Source: Prevotella sp. (lineage in GTDB: Bacteria; Bacteroidota; Bacteroidia; Bacteroidales; Bacteroidaceae). From it: 64,000 nucleotides of DNA. Made by a program: the position numbers and the translations under genes. Positions within the stretch are counted from its first letter, which is position 1. Each line of letters starts with the position of its first letter. The notes beneath the pieces were generated by a model. It searched no databases and was not told the origin of the DNA. It saw nothing but the letters and a program-made list of their open reading frames with translations. Below are positions 1-8,483 of this stretch, piece after piece. The DNA lies in NCBI GenBank assembly GCA_017449675.1, contig JAFTFG010000022.1, positions 1 through 64,000 of the forward strand. Direction: 5' to 3'.

Positions 1-106
1 CGGGCGAAAGTGGTATCTTTGCATAACATTGATTTTGATGTTGTAAAGATACTAAAACTTTACGACATAACAAAGCCCTGGCTTGAGAAAGTCGGGGCTT
101 TGCGAT

Positions 107-141
107 AAAAAAAGAGGATGTGCCTATTTTGACACACCCTC
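107..141 (-). terminator. Terminator of secDF
   Basis: Read on the minus strand this is a 9-bp stem (arms at 133-141 and 114-122, one G-U pair) with a 10-nt loop, followed directly by a run of seven T. It lies just past the secDF stop codon, so it should end that transcript. Confidence 0.8.
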
Positions 142-163
142 CTTTGTTTTATCCTTTTGTCGC

Positions 164-3100
164 TTATGCCTCAGCATCATCCTCACGGATGGTCTTACCC
201 ATCACGAGGAAGGCTGTCGGAGCAGCGATGAAGATAGACGACAGGGTACCGAAGATCACACCCAGGATCATGGCGAACGAGAAACTGCGGATGCTGTCAC
301 CACCGAGGATGAAGATACACAGCAGCACGATTAGGGTTGTCACTGAGGTGTTGATGGTACGGGCCAGGGTCTGGTTCAGTGAACTGTTGAACAGGCTCTG
401 ACGGTCACGTTTCGCATACAGGTTGAAGTTCTCACGGACACGGTCGAAGACCACCACCTTATCGTTGATGGAGTAACCGATCACCGTCAGGATAGCACCG
501 ATGAAGGTCTGGTCGATCTCCAGTGACATCGGAACCCATCCCCACAGAACACTGTAGAAGCCGATCACGATGAGGGCATCGAGAGCCAGTGCTACGATAG
601 AACCTACAGAGTAAGCCACGTTGCGGAAACGGATGAGGATATACAGGAAGATGGCTATCAGGGCGATGATCACACTGATAATAGCGCCATAGGTGATATC
701 CTTAGCCACAGAAGGACCTACCTTTGAAGAACTGATGATAGAACCTCCCTGACGGATGTCCGGATTCTTGAAGGCATCCACGCTGGCCTGGTTGACCAGT
801 CCTGCCTTCTTCAAGGCGTTGTAGAGGATGGTCTCAGCCTTGTCATCCACCTGTGGGTTGTTCGACTCGATATCCCAGTTGGTAGAGATACGTACGGTCT
901 TACCGTCTGTACCCAGAGCAATCACGCTGGTATTGGCTTCCTTGCCAGCATTCTCACCAATGGTATTGATGAAGGCACCGGCGAGGGTCGTACGTACCTG
1001 CTCCACAGGAACTTCCTTGTCGAGGGTCACCACATAGTTACGACCACCCGTGAAGTCGATACTCTGACTCAGACCGCGTACTGCGAAGGATACACAGAAC
1101 AGGATAGCAGCGATACCCCAGATGGTATAGGACTTCTTGTACATACCCATGAAGTTGAACTTCGTGTTCTGCATCATGTTACGAGAATAGGCGGTAGAGA
1201 AGGTCAGGTTCTGCCACTTGTCTTTCTTCATCTTGGCATCGTAGACCAGACGGGTCATGAAGACGGCGGTGAAGAACGATACGCAGATACCGATCATCAA
1301 GGTGGTGGCGAAGCCACGGATAGGACCTGTACCGAAGACGTACAGGATGATACCTGTGATCAGTGATGTGAAGTTAGAGTCGAAGATAGCAGAGAAAGCG
1401 TTTGAGTAACCGAGGTTCAGCGACTCCTTGACGCTATGTCCCTTGCGGAGTTCCTCCTTGGTACGCTCATAGATCAGCACGTTAGCATCCACAGCCGTAC
1501 CCAGTGTCAGTACGATACCGGCGATACCCGGCATGGTCAGTGCTGCCTGGAACGAGGTCAGGATACCCAAGGTGAAGAACAGGTTGAACAGCAGGGCGCA
1601 GTTGGCCAGCATACCGGGAATGAAGCCGTACAGCATGACCATGTAGATCATCAGGAGCACGAAGGCTACGACGAAGGAGATGACACCCTGTTTGATAGAC
1701 TGGGCACCCAGTGACGGACCAACGACCTCTTCCTGTACGATACGGGTAGGAGCCGGCATCTTACCGGAGTTCAGTGTGTTGGCCAGGTCTTTGGTATCCT
1801 CGATGGTGAAGTTACCCGTGATAGAGGAGTTACCACCGTCGATCTGTGTGAGGATACGGGGAGCACTGTATACAGCATCGTCGAGGACGATAGCGACACC
1901 GCGACCGATATTCTGCTTGGTGATCTGACTCCAGCGGCGGGCACCGTCAGAGTTCATCTGCATAGAGACAGAGGGATGACCCATCTGGTCGAACTCGTCC
2001 TTGGCATTGGTGATGACATCACCCTCCAGCGGAGCACGTCCGTTGGGCTCTGTGATCTTCAGCGCATAGAGTGCGAAGATCTCACCCTTGGTATTCTCAC
2101 CTCCGAAGTCCTCGGCCTTGGCACCCCAGCGGAGTTTACACTCTGCGGGCAGTACCTGACGGGCGATATCGCTGTAGATCACTTTGTTGACATCAGCGGT
2201 ATCGCGGGCATTGGCATAACCTACGATAGCCAGTCCCTGAGGAACAGGCTGGAAGACGGCGAACAAGGGGTTCTGCTTCAGGGCCTCGGCCTTTGCCTTG
2301 GCATCCACGGCCTTGTCGTTCTTCTTAGCGAGTTTGGCGGCGATATCGTTGGTAGCAGCCTTGGCACTGTCTACTGCCGTCGTGTCTTTAACCTCTACGC
2401 TGTCGGCTTCAGCGGCGATGGCATCACCACCAGTGGCGGCATATTTCTGGTTCAGTTGACTGAGCAGCGGAGCAATCTCCTGTGAGTTATAGGTCTCCCA
2501 GAACTCCAGGTTGGCACTACCCTGCAACAGTTTACGGACACGCTCAGGCTCCTTGATACCAGGCATCTCCACCATGATACGGCCGCTCTGTCCTTCCAGT
2601 TTCTGGATGTTGGGCTGTACCACACCAAACTTATCGATACGGTTGCGGACGACATTGAAAGAGTTGTCGACGGCTGACTGTACCTCAGCACGCAGGGCAC
2701 GTTCCACTTCTGCGTCGGTGCTATTGGTGCTGACCTTACCCTTCATCTGCTGGGTAGCGAAGACGGCAGCCAGAGGACGACCGTTGGAGTTCTGCTTCCA
2801 GTACTTGATGAACAGGGAGATAAAGTCACTCTGACTGGTCTCTTCCTCTTTCTTGGCCTCTTCCATTGACTTCTTATAGGCAGCGTCAGTCTTGTGGTCT
2901 GCCAGTACGTCAACGACATCAGGCACGGAAACCTCAAGAATCACGTTCATACCGCCCTTCAGGTCAAGACCAAGGCCGATCTCCATCTCGCGGCACTGCT
3001 TGAACGAATAGATTCCGCAGTACACTTTCTCGTTCATGATTGAGTCGAGATACTCCTGTCCGGCCTCTTCGCCCATGGCTGCTGCCTTGTTTTCGTGGTA

Positions 3101-3187
3101 GCGTGTCACAAACGAGAAGGAGAGGTAGAAGCAGCACACGAGAATCAGGACGAGTGCAATAAACTTTACAATTCCTTTGTTTTGCAT
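164..3187 (-). CDS. secDF: Protein translocase SecD/SecF fusion
   Basis: Inner-membrane accessory subunit of the Sec translocon that uses the proton gradient to pull secreted proteins through. The 1007 residues carry SecD then SecF in one chain, the usual Bacteroidota arrangement. SecD has an N-terminal membrane segment, the GLGLDLKGGMNV motif near residue 71, a periplasmic part, and the membrane motif LGTAVDANVLIYER. SecF begins near residue 690 with IDFTGGRNYVV and has GYSINDKVVVFDRVRENF. A Lys/Ala/Asp-rich linker at about 255-310 is lower in complexity than the rest. A TATATTTG -7 element on the minus strand lies at 3235-3242. The gene is monocistronic, ending at a clear terminator. Confidence 0.96.
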   Translation of the reverse strand: MQNKGIVKFIALVLILVCCFYLSFSFVTRYHENKAAAMGEEAGQEYLDSIMNEKVYCGIYSFKQCREMEIGLGLDLKGGMNVILEVSVPDVVDVLADHKTDAAYKKSMEEAKKEEETSQSDFISLFIKYWKQNSNGRPLAAVFATQQMKGKVSTNSTDAEVERALRAEVQSAVDNSFNVVRNRIDKFGVVQPNIQKLEGQSGRIMVEMPGIKEPERVRKLLQGSANLEFWETYNSQEIAPLLSQLNQKYAATGGDAIAAEADSVEVKDTTAVDSAKAATNDIAAKLAKKNDKAVDAKAKAEALKQNPLFAVFQPVPQGLAIVGYANARDTADVNKVIYSDIARQVLPAECKLRWGAKAEDFGGENTKGEIFALYALKITEPNGRAPLEGDVITNAKDEFDQMGHPSVSMQMNSDGARRWSQITKQNIGRGVAIVLDDAVYSAPRILTQIDGGNSSITGNFTIEDTKDLANTLNSGKMPAPTRIVQEEVVGPSLGAQSIKQGVISFVVAFVLLMIYMVMLYGFIPGMLANCALLFNLFFTLGILTSFQAALTMPGIAGIVLTLGTAVDANVLIYERTKEELRKGHSVKESLNLGYSNAFSAIFDSNFTSLITGIILYVFGTGPIRGFATTLMIGICVSFFTAVFMTRLVYDAKMKKDKWQNLTFSTAYSRNMMQNTKFNFMGMYKKSYTIWGIAAILFCVSFAVRGLSQSIDFTGGRNYVVTLDKEVPVEQVRTTLAGAFINTIGENAGKEANTSVIALGTDGKTVRISTNWDIESNNPQVDDKAETILYNALKKAGLVNQASVDAFKNPDIRQGGSIISSSKVGPSVAKDITYGAIISVIIALIAIFLYILIRFRNVAYSVGSIVALALDALIVIGFYSVLWGWVPMSLEIDQTFIGAILTVIGYSINDKVVVFDRVRENFNLYAKRDRQSLFNSSLNQTLARTINTSVTTLIVLLCIFILGGDSIRSFSFAMILGVIFGTLSSIFIAAPTAFLVMGKTIREDDAEA

Positions 3188-3234
3188 TTTGTTTGTTATG
3201 TTATTTTAATGATCGTTTCCGCATTTTTAGCCTG

Positions 3235-3242
3235 CAAATATA
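3235..3242 (-). promoter_or_regulatory. secDF promoter -7 element
   Basis: TATATTTG on the minus strand fits the Bacteroidota -7 consensus TAnnTTTG. It sits about 48 nt upstream of the secDF start. The -33 element is not clear. Confidence 0.5.
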
Positions 3243-3291
3243 CGTATTTTTCTCCACTTACCGAAATTTATCTCGGAAATTCGTTATTTTT

Positions 3292-4386
3292 TCATTCTTT
3301 TCCCCCTATTTTTAACCAACAGAGGATGGGATAATGGTCACTGGCATCCATTTTCGAGTCTACCCAGCATTGGTAGGGGGTGATGTCGTCCGAACAGAAG
3401 ATATGGTCTATCCGGAAGTAGAATCCTTTCTGAAAATAGGACAAACCGAGGCCTTTTCCTGAACTGACGAAACAGTCGTTCAACTCCTTGGCCACCCGGT
3501 AGCGGGAATACGAGATAGGGTTGTCGTTGAAGTCACCGCAGAGGATGATGGGATATTGTCGATGCTCCTCTATATAGCGGCATACCTTCGCCACCTGCGG
3601 GGCCCGTTTGGTCGACGACTCCGCCAGGGTGACCAGTAGTTTCTTCGACTCCTGACGGGCGGTGTCTCCCTTCATCTCTCCTTTCAGGATCTCCTGATAG
3701 ATCGCACGGTCTTCCAGCGACAGGTGCGTACCCTCGAAATGGTTGTTGATGACCAGTACGGTATCGCTGCCCACTTGCAGGTACCAGGCCGCACTGCCGT
3801 TGTCCAGCGAGGGATAGTCGATGCGCTCTCTCCTGATGATGGGGAAGCGGGTATGGATGCCCACGCCGTTGACGAGGTCTCCCGTACAGAAGTGGACGGT
3901 GTCGTTATAGGCGTATTTCCGTTCGTAATGCTTGAAACAGTAACGCCGCCAGGTGTCCACATCCTCTTGCAGGCAGACGATATCGGCATCCTGTTCCATC
4001 AAGTAGTCGAAAACCTTCTCAAACCCCTGTTCATACTTATAGTTACCCCCATAGGCGCATACATTATAACTGATCAGTTTGATGGCTCCCTCCGTAGGGT
4101 CTTCCGCCTTCAGGTTGAGGGGCATATATATAGTAATAGGTACGTACGCGAAAATGAAACCGGCCAGAGGGATCCATATCATACGCCATTTGAACACCAG
4201 CCAGAACAGCAGGAAGAAGAGGTTGACCCACAGGAAGATAGGGAAGGTCATCCCCACACACGACAGGACAGGATGCTCCGTGGGGTTCAACCGGTCGGAG
4301 TAGCCTACCAGTATCATCACGATGGCTGTTGCGATATTTGCCCCCGCCATCATCTGCACGAGGAATGTCTTCAGGTGCTTAATCAC
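3292..4386 (-). CDS. Membrane-anchored endonuclease/exonuclease/phosphatase family protein
   Basis: Three hydrophobic segments fill roughly the first 100 residues, followed by a metal-dependent hydrolase domain of the endonuclease/exonuclease/phosphatase fold. Visible fold motifs in order are LISYNVCAYGG, DIVCLQED (metal-binding Glu), IILCGDFNDNP (catalytic Asp/Asn) and SDHYPILCW (C-terminal Asp-His). Members of this fold cut nucleic acids, phosphoinositides or sphingomyelin, and the sequence alone does not decide which. Its start overlaps the stop of the upstream rhomboid gene by 4 nt (ATGA), so the two are translationally coupled. In Bacteroidota this family often sits next to a rhomboid protease; a shared role is not proven. 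Confidence 0.85.
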   Translation of the reverse strand: MIKHLKTFLVQMMAGANIATAIVMILVGYSDRLNPTEHPVLSCVGMTFPIFLWVNLFFLLFWLVFKWRMIWIPLAGFIFAYVPITIYMPLNLKAEDPTEGAIKLISYNVCAYGGNYKYEQGFEKVFDYLMEQDADIVCLQEDVDTWRRYCFKHYERKYAYNDTVHFCTGDLVNGVGIHTRFPIIRRERIDYPSLDNGSAAWYLQVGSDTVLVINNHFEGTHLSLEDRAIYQEILKGEMKGDTARQESKKLLVTLAESSTKRAPQVAKVCRYIEEHRQYPIILCGDFNDNPISYSRYRVAKELNDCFVSSGKGLGLSYFQKGFYFRIDHIFCSDDITPYQCWVDSKMDASDHYPILCWLKIGGKE

Positions 4387-5318
4387 AGTTCCTTGCTGTA
4401 GTCAAACAACTTACGTTTCTCCTCCTTCGTCAGACTGTCATAACCGCTGCGTTTGATCTTCATCAGGATCTCGTCGATCTCCGCTTGGTTGGCACGTGGC
4501 GGTCGGCGGGGCTCTTCCTTGGGTTGCTCCCAGCGGTCGGACTCCCTGTTGCCGGTGCTGTTGTTACGTCGACCTGCTTGCTTGTGCTCGTCGAAGCGTC
4601 GCTTCATATTGTCGAAGAACTCCTGTCCTCTGCTGCGCCCGAAGTTCTGACTGGAATCGGGATGCTTCTTCCAGTAGCGGATCATGAAAAAGCCGAACAG
4701 CATACCACCTAGGTGCGCCGTATGGGCCACACCGTCGCCAGGACCGCTGAGGGCGGAGAAGAGTTCGATGGCGATATATCCCACTACCAGCCACTTGGCT
4801 TTGATGGGGAAGGGGAAGGGGATGATAAACAGGCGTTCGTTGGGGAAAATCATACCGAAGGCCAACAGGATGGCATAGACGGCTCCCGATGCTCCGATGG
4901 TGGTCCACAGGTTCAGATAGTCGCCTGTCGTCATGATACTTCCTGCCACATTCACATGGTCATAGGCGGCCAGTCCTTCCGCCACGAAATTACCATACTG
5001 GGCCAGTTCCTGTACGATACCGGCACCGATACCACAGGAAATGTAATAAAAAATGAACTTCTTGGGACCCCATACCCGTTCAATCACGGCTCCGAACATC
5101 CAGAGAGCGAACATATTGAAGAAAATATGGGTGAACCCGCCGTGCAGGAACATATAGGTCACAAACTGGTAGAGATGGAAATCTTTCGCCAGGAAGAAAT
5201 GCAGACCCAGCATCGATGTCAGGTCGATACCTCTGAGTTGTAACACCCAAGTGGCTATGAAAGCCAAGAAGTTGACGATGAGCAGGTTCTTCGTCATCGT
5301 AGGTATTTGAATAGGCAT
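4383..5318 (-). CDS. Rhomboid family intramembrane serine protease
   Basis: Polytopic membrane protease that cleaves substrates within the bilayer. Visible hallmarks, numbered from the chosen start, are H64/N68 in HIFFNMFALW, the nucleophile S144 in GASGAVYAI, and H202 in HTAHLGG of a later membrane segment. The C-terminal 100 residues are charged and cytoplasmic, ending in an Arg/Glu-rich tail. The start at 5318 (MPIQIP) is preferred over an upstream in-frame ATG because the -7 element CAAAAATA (TATTTTTG on the minus strand) at 5336-5343 lies between them. First gene of a two-gene operon with the downstream EEP-fold protein. Confidence 0.9.
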   Translation of the reverse strand: MPIQIPTMTKNLLIVNFLAFIATWVLQLRGIDLTSMLGLHFFLAKDFHLYQFVTYMFLHGGFTHIFFNMFALWMFGAVIERVWGPKKFIFYYISCGIGAGIVQELAQYGNFVAEGLAAYDHVNVAGSIMTTGDYLNLWTTIGASGAVYAILLAFGMIFPNERLFIIPFPFPIKAKWLVVGYIAIELFSALSGPGDGVAHTAHLGGMLFGFFMIRYWKKHPDSSQNFGRSRGQEFFDNMKRRFDEHKQAGRRNNSTGNRESDRWEQPKEEPRRPPRANQAEIDEILMKIKRSGYDSLTKEEKRKLFDYSKEL

Positions 5319-5425
5319 ACGTTGTTTTTTGTGCGCAAAAATACGAAAAATATCTGCTTTTCGACACAAAAAGAGGGGTAAATGCACTTTTTTTCAAAAA
5401 AAATCTCATTTTTTTCGGAATTTTG

Positions 5426-5456
5426 TTGTTTTTATCAATAGTTTGCTTTATATTTG
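5426..5456 (+). promoter_or_regulatory. Promoter of the HU gene
   Basis: TTG at 5426-5428, a 20-nt spacer, then TATATTTG at 5449-5456, a good match to the Bacteroidota sigma-ABfr consensus. Transcription would start shortly before 5470, leaving a 5' leader of about 55 nt rich in A and T. Confidence 0.75.
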
Positions 5457-5522
5457 CAGTGCAAACAAAGGAAAGAACCGATATAACCTATTAATAATTC
5501 ACTTTAATAAAAAAACAAAATT

Positions 5523-5798
5523 ATGAACAAGACTGAGTTAATTGAGAAGATTGCAGCCTCTGCAAAACTGACTAAGGCTGATTCTAAGAAGGCACTTGAT
5601 GCTACTATCGCTGCTATTTCTGCTGCTCTGAAGAAGGGTGACAAGGTTCAGTTAGTTGGTTTCGGTACATTCTCTGTTACTAAGAAGCCTGCTCGTGAAG
5701 GTATCAACCCCGCTACCAAGCAGAAGATTAAGATTGCTGCCAAGAAGGTTGCTAAGTTCAAGGCTGGTGCTGAACTCGCAAAGGTTGTTAACAAGTAA
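5523..5798 (+). CDS. HU family DNA-binding protein
   Basis: A 91-residue nucleoid-associated protein that binds and bends DNA as a dimer. It has the family's usual length and layout: an N-terminal helical dimerisation part (MNKTELIEKIA), then VGFGTFSVTKKPAREGINPAT, the region that forms the DNA-contacting beta arm, and a Lys-rich end. It stands alone between its own promoter and terminator. Codon use looks strongly biased (AAG, GCT, GGT), consistent with high expression. It could be one of several HU paralogues in the genome. Confidence 0.95.
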   Translation: MNKTELIEKIAASAKLTKADSKKALDATIAAISAALKKGDKVQLVGFGTFSVTKKPAREGINPATKQKIKIAAKKVAKFKAGAELAKVVNK

Positions 5799-5822
5799 TC
5801 TTTCTCAAGACCAAGATTAAAG

Positions 5823-5848
5823 GAGACTCCAAGTGAGTCTCTTTTTTT
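5823..5848 (+). terminator. Terminator of the HU gene
   Basis: Perfect 7-bp stem GAGACTC / GAGTCTC with loop CAAGT, followed by seven T. Confidence 0.88.
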
Positions 5849-5910
5849 GTGTCTCATACTTCCCTGTCGTTATCGTTTACGTGGAAAAAGGCTGTTTTCT
5901 TTCTATTTTA

Positions 5911-5942
5911 TTTGCTTTTCTCCACATTTTTGTGTACTTTTG
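5911..5942 (+). promoter_or_regulatory. Promoter of the first secreted-protein module
   Basis: TTTG at 5911-5914, a 20-nt spacer and TACTTTTG at 5935-5942. The transcript would carry a leader of about 100 nt before the ATG at 6050. Confidence 0.7.
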
Positions 5943-6049
5943 CAACTTGTATGGGCGGAATGCCCCCTCTTCCGTATAATATAATAATGTACGAGAGAGC
6001 CCTTGATAGAAGACAGAAATTTACTAATATATAACTAAAAACAAACATT

Positions 6050-8242
6050 ATGAAGAAATTATTTACTTTATTGACGTTACTCCTTACTGTCGTGGGGGGG
6101 GTAAGAGCGGCTGACTTCGTCGACACCTATGGTACCTTCGGCACCGTTACAGGTAGTTATATTGGCTCAGGTATATCTAAGATTGCATTAGGTGATAATG
6201 CATCGGCAAACAGTGGTATACAGGCTTCTTCAGAAGGAGCAACTCTTAAATTCACAGTTTCAACACCTACTGGATTTACAATTAAGTCTGTAGTTTTCAA
6301 AGGTTCGAATACTGGTACCATTTCTTGTAACGATGATGGTGGAGCCTTAAGTACCACAAGTGGAACAACAACTCTTACGGCCTCTGCTGACAAAGCTTCT
6401 GTTGAATTTACAGTAGAAAGCAGTGCAGATAACAAAAAAGCAAAGCTTACCAACTTTATTGTTACTGTTTCAAGTAGCACCACTGATGACTATGAGTTGA
6501 TAACTCCCACTAGCATTTCTGAGGGAAATATCACTTATTCATCCTCGTTGGGGGACGATAAACTTGTGACAGCCATGGCAGGTATTGGAGAACCAAATGT
6601 TGGTGCAAGTGATATTAATTTTGGTAATGGAAAAGGATTCTCCATTACGACATCAAGGGCAATTAAGTCCATTTACTGTGTATGGTGTCAAAGAGCTCCC
6701 CAAAATAATGGCGGATGGACTGGCTATTCGGAAACAGAATGTACAAATTCGATTGGTACATACACCACTACAACCAATGCATGGGTAGCACTTAATGAAA
6801 ATACTAAGTTTGTTGCGTTTAAGAGTTCAGAAGGTAGTACCCACAAACTTAGTTCTATCCATATTTTCTATTATAATAGCCCCGATCCGAGTGTATCTGC
6901 TAGCACAGTGTTGATTACGGAAGACGCAACTGATGCGGGAGAGATTTCGTATACTGTCGATGCAAAGGGTACTTCTGGTACAGTTACTGCTTCAACAGAG
7001 GCTGACTGGATTACGCTTGGTGCTGTTGACGAAGTTAACAAAAAAGTACCTTTCACTGCTACGGCAAACTCGACTAGCGTATCTCGTTCTGCAACAGTTA
7101 CACTAACATACACTTATAATACAAGTGAGACGGTAACCAAGGACGTGACTGTTACTCAGGGAGCTAATGTTAAGGGAGAATCTCTTATCAAAGTAACACT
7201 TGAAGGTAACAAGGCTGCGACTGTAACTGGTGCTATTGGTGGTATGGCAGATGTATCCGTTCAAAGTGATAAAAAATTTGGTAGTGGCCATTATGCTGGC
7301 TTTACACTCGCAGGTGGCAATACTTTCTATACTGGTGATATCATAAATGTTCGTATTGATACGGAAGCGTCTGGAAGTGGAACTATCGCAATCTATGACA
7401 CAGATAAGTCAACAATTCTGTACGACACAGAAACTAGAGGTAGTGTCGGTAATAACAAGTTTGTGCTTCCTGCTGCCTGTAACGGTAAAACCTCTCTTTA
7501 TATTTGTCGTACAAGTGCTAACGGTTGGAATGCTGTTGTTGACTACATCGAAGTTATTCGTCCGATTATACTCAATGAGACAGCAACAAGTTATACTCCA
7601 GAGGCAGCAACAGACGTAACCGTTTCATTGAATCGTACCCTCAGCAACAGTTATTACAACACAATCTGCTTGCCGTTCGATGTTGACCTGACAGATTCTG
7701 AAAGTCCTTTGTATGGTGCTGATGTTCAGAAATTCGACGAAGTGGATGGTACTACCTTGAAGTTTGTTGCAGAGACAACTACTATGACGGCAGGTACTCC
7801 TTATCTCGTTAAACCAACATCAGATCTAGTGAATCCTGTTTTCGAGGGTGTTGACGTGAAGGCTGTTGCAGCAGGTACTGTTACTAAGAGCAATGCCAGC
7901 AGTCAGGAGTTTAGTTTTAAGGGAACTTATACCACTGTTGTTTTGAATACCAACAAGACTCATCAGTTCTTGAATACTAATTCACCTCAAGGTTTTAGTT
8001 ATCCATCTTCAGCAGGTACTGCTACCATGAAAGGTCTGCGTGCTTACTTCGTGATTCCATCTGAGGTCATCAGTGCTTCTCGTATGCTTGACCTTAGTAT
8101 CGGTGGCGGTGGCGCAACTGGTATTGAGAAGGTTAAGGTTGGCACTGAAGATAACGTATACTATGATCTGCAGGGTCACCGTGTACTGTATCCCACGAAG
8201 GGTCTCTACATCGTGAATGGTAAGAAGGTAATCATTAAATAA
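6050..8242 (+). CDS. Large secreted protein with T9SS-like C-terminal tail, copy 1
   Basis: 730 residues of unknown function, exported: the N-terminus is a signal peptide (MKKLFTLLTLLLTVVGGVRA, cleavage probably after VRA). The body is rich in Ser, Thr and Gly and looks all-beta, with stretches resembling surface-protein Ig or lectin-like folds. A BACON/Ig-like stretch (SADWITL style, near residue 320) is recognisable by pattern only. The last 40 residues (GIEKVKVGTEDNVYYDLQG ... GLYIVNGKKVIIK) resemble the type A C-terminal sorting tail of the type IX secretion system, so export to the surface is inferred. It is followed 14 nt later by a micropeptide gene, and the whole arrangement is repeated directly downstream. 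Confidence 0.75.
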   Translation: MKKLFTLLTLLLTVVGGVRAADFVDTYGTFGTVTGSYIGSGISKIALGDNASANSGIQASSEGATLKFTVSTPTGFTIKSVVFKGSNTGTISCNDDGGALSTTSGTTTLTASADKASVEFTVESSADNKKAKLTNFIVTVSSSTTDDYELITPTSISEGNITYSSSLGDDKLVTAMAGIGEPNVGASDINFGNGKGFSITTSRAIKSIYCVWCQRAPQNNGGWTGYSETECTNSIGTYTTTTNAWVALNENTKFVAFKSSEGSTHKLSSIHIFYYNSPDPSVSASTVLITEDATDAGEISYTVDAKGTSGTVTASTEADWITLGAVDEVNKKVPFTATANSTSVSRSATVTLTYTYNTSETVTKDVTVTQGANVKGESLIKVTLEGNKAATVTGAIGGMADVSVQSDKKFGSGHYAGFTLAGGNTFYTGDIINVRIDTEASGSGTIAIYDTDKSTILYDTETRGSVGNNKFVLPAACNGKTSLYICRTSANGWNAVVDYIEVIRPIILNETATSYTPEAATDVTVSLNRTLSNSYYNTICLPFDVDLTDSESPLYGADVQKFDEVDGTTLKFVAETTTMTAGTPYLVKPTSDLVNPVFEGVDVKAVAAGTVTKSNASSQEFSFKGTYTTVVLNTNKTHQFLNTNSPQGFSYPSSAGTATMKGLRAYFVIPSEVISASRMLDLSIGGGGATGIEKVKVGTEDNVYYDLQGHRVLYPTKGLYIVNGKKVIIK

Positions 8243-8256
8243 AGGAGGATAAAGTT

Positions 8257-8400
8257 ATGAAGAAAACATATATGATTCCTACAACGGATGTTATTGAGGT
8301 TGAAATGCAGCATATGTTGGCATTCAGTGGTGACGCTAGCAATCCTGGTTCGGGTGATGCAGGAGGTGCTGCTGGCCGCTATGACGATGACGAATGGTAA
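8257..8400 (+). CDS. Micropeptide of the MKKTY type, copy 1 (47 aa)
   Basis: A 47-codon gene whose product begins MKKTYMIPTTDVIEVEMQHM and ends GRYDDDEW. The start is preceded by AAAGGAGG, a strong ribosome-binding site unusual for this phylum, 14 nt after the upstream stop. The first half matches the product of 10315-10500 (MKKTY, Pro at position 8, DV.E, a Met, a hydrophobic stretch and Ser), while the Gly/Asp-rich second half differs. There is no classical signal peptide or membrane span. The layout of conserved head and variable Gly-rich tail recalls peptide precursors, but no modifying enzyme or peptide exporter is nearby, so the function is unknown. Confidence 0.75.
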   Translation: MKKTYMIPTTDVIEVEMQHMLAFSGDASNPGSGDAGGAAGRYDDDEW

Positions 8401-8417
8401 TCTTTAGAATCTATATA

Positions 8418-8441
8418 CCTCACAGGGATAACCCTGTGGGG
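8418..8441 (+). repeat. Hairpin between the two modules
   Basis: CCTCACAGGG / CCCTGTGGGG with an ATAA loop forms a 10-bp stem (one G-U pair) in the 83-nt gap between micropeptide 1 and the second secreted protein. There is no T-run, so it may be an RNA-stabilising or processing element, or an atypical terminator. Confidence 0.55.
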
Positions 8442-8483
8442 TTCATTAATGACATTACAATTTACTAACAATAACTACAAATT

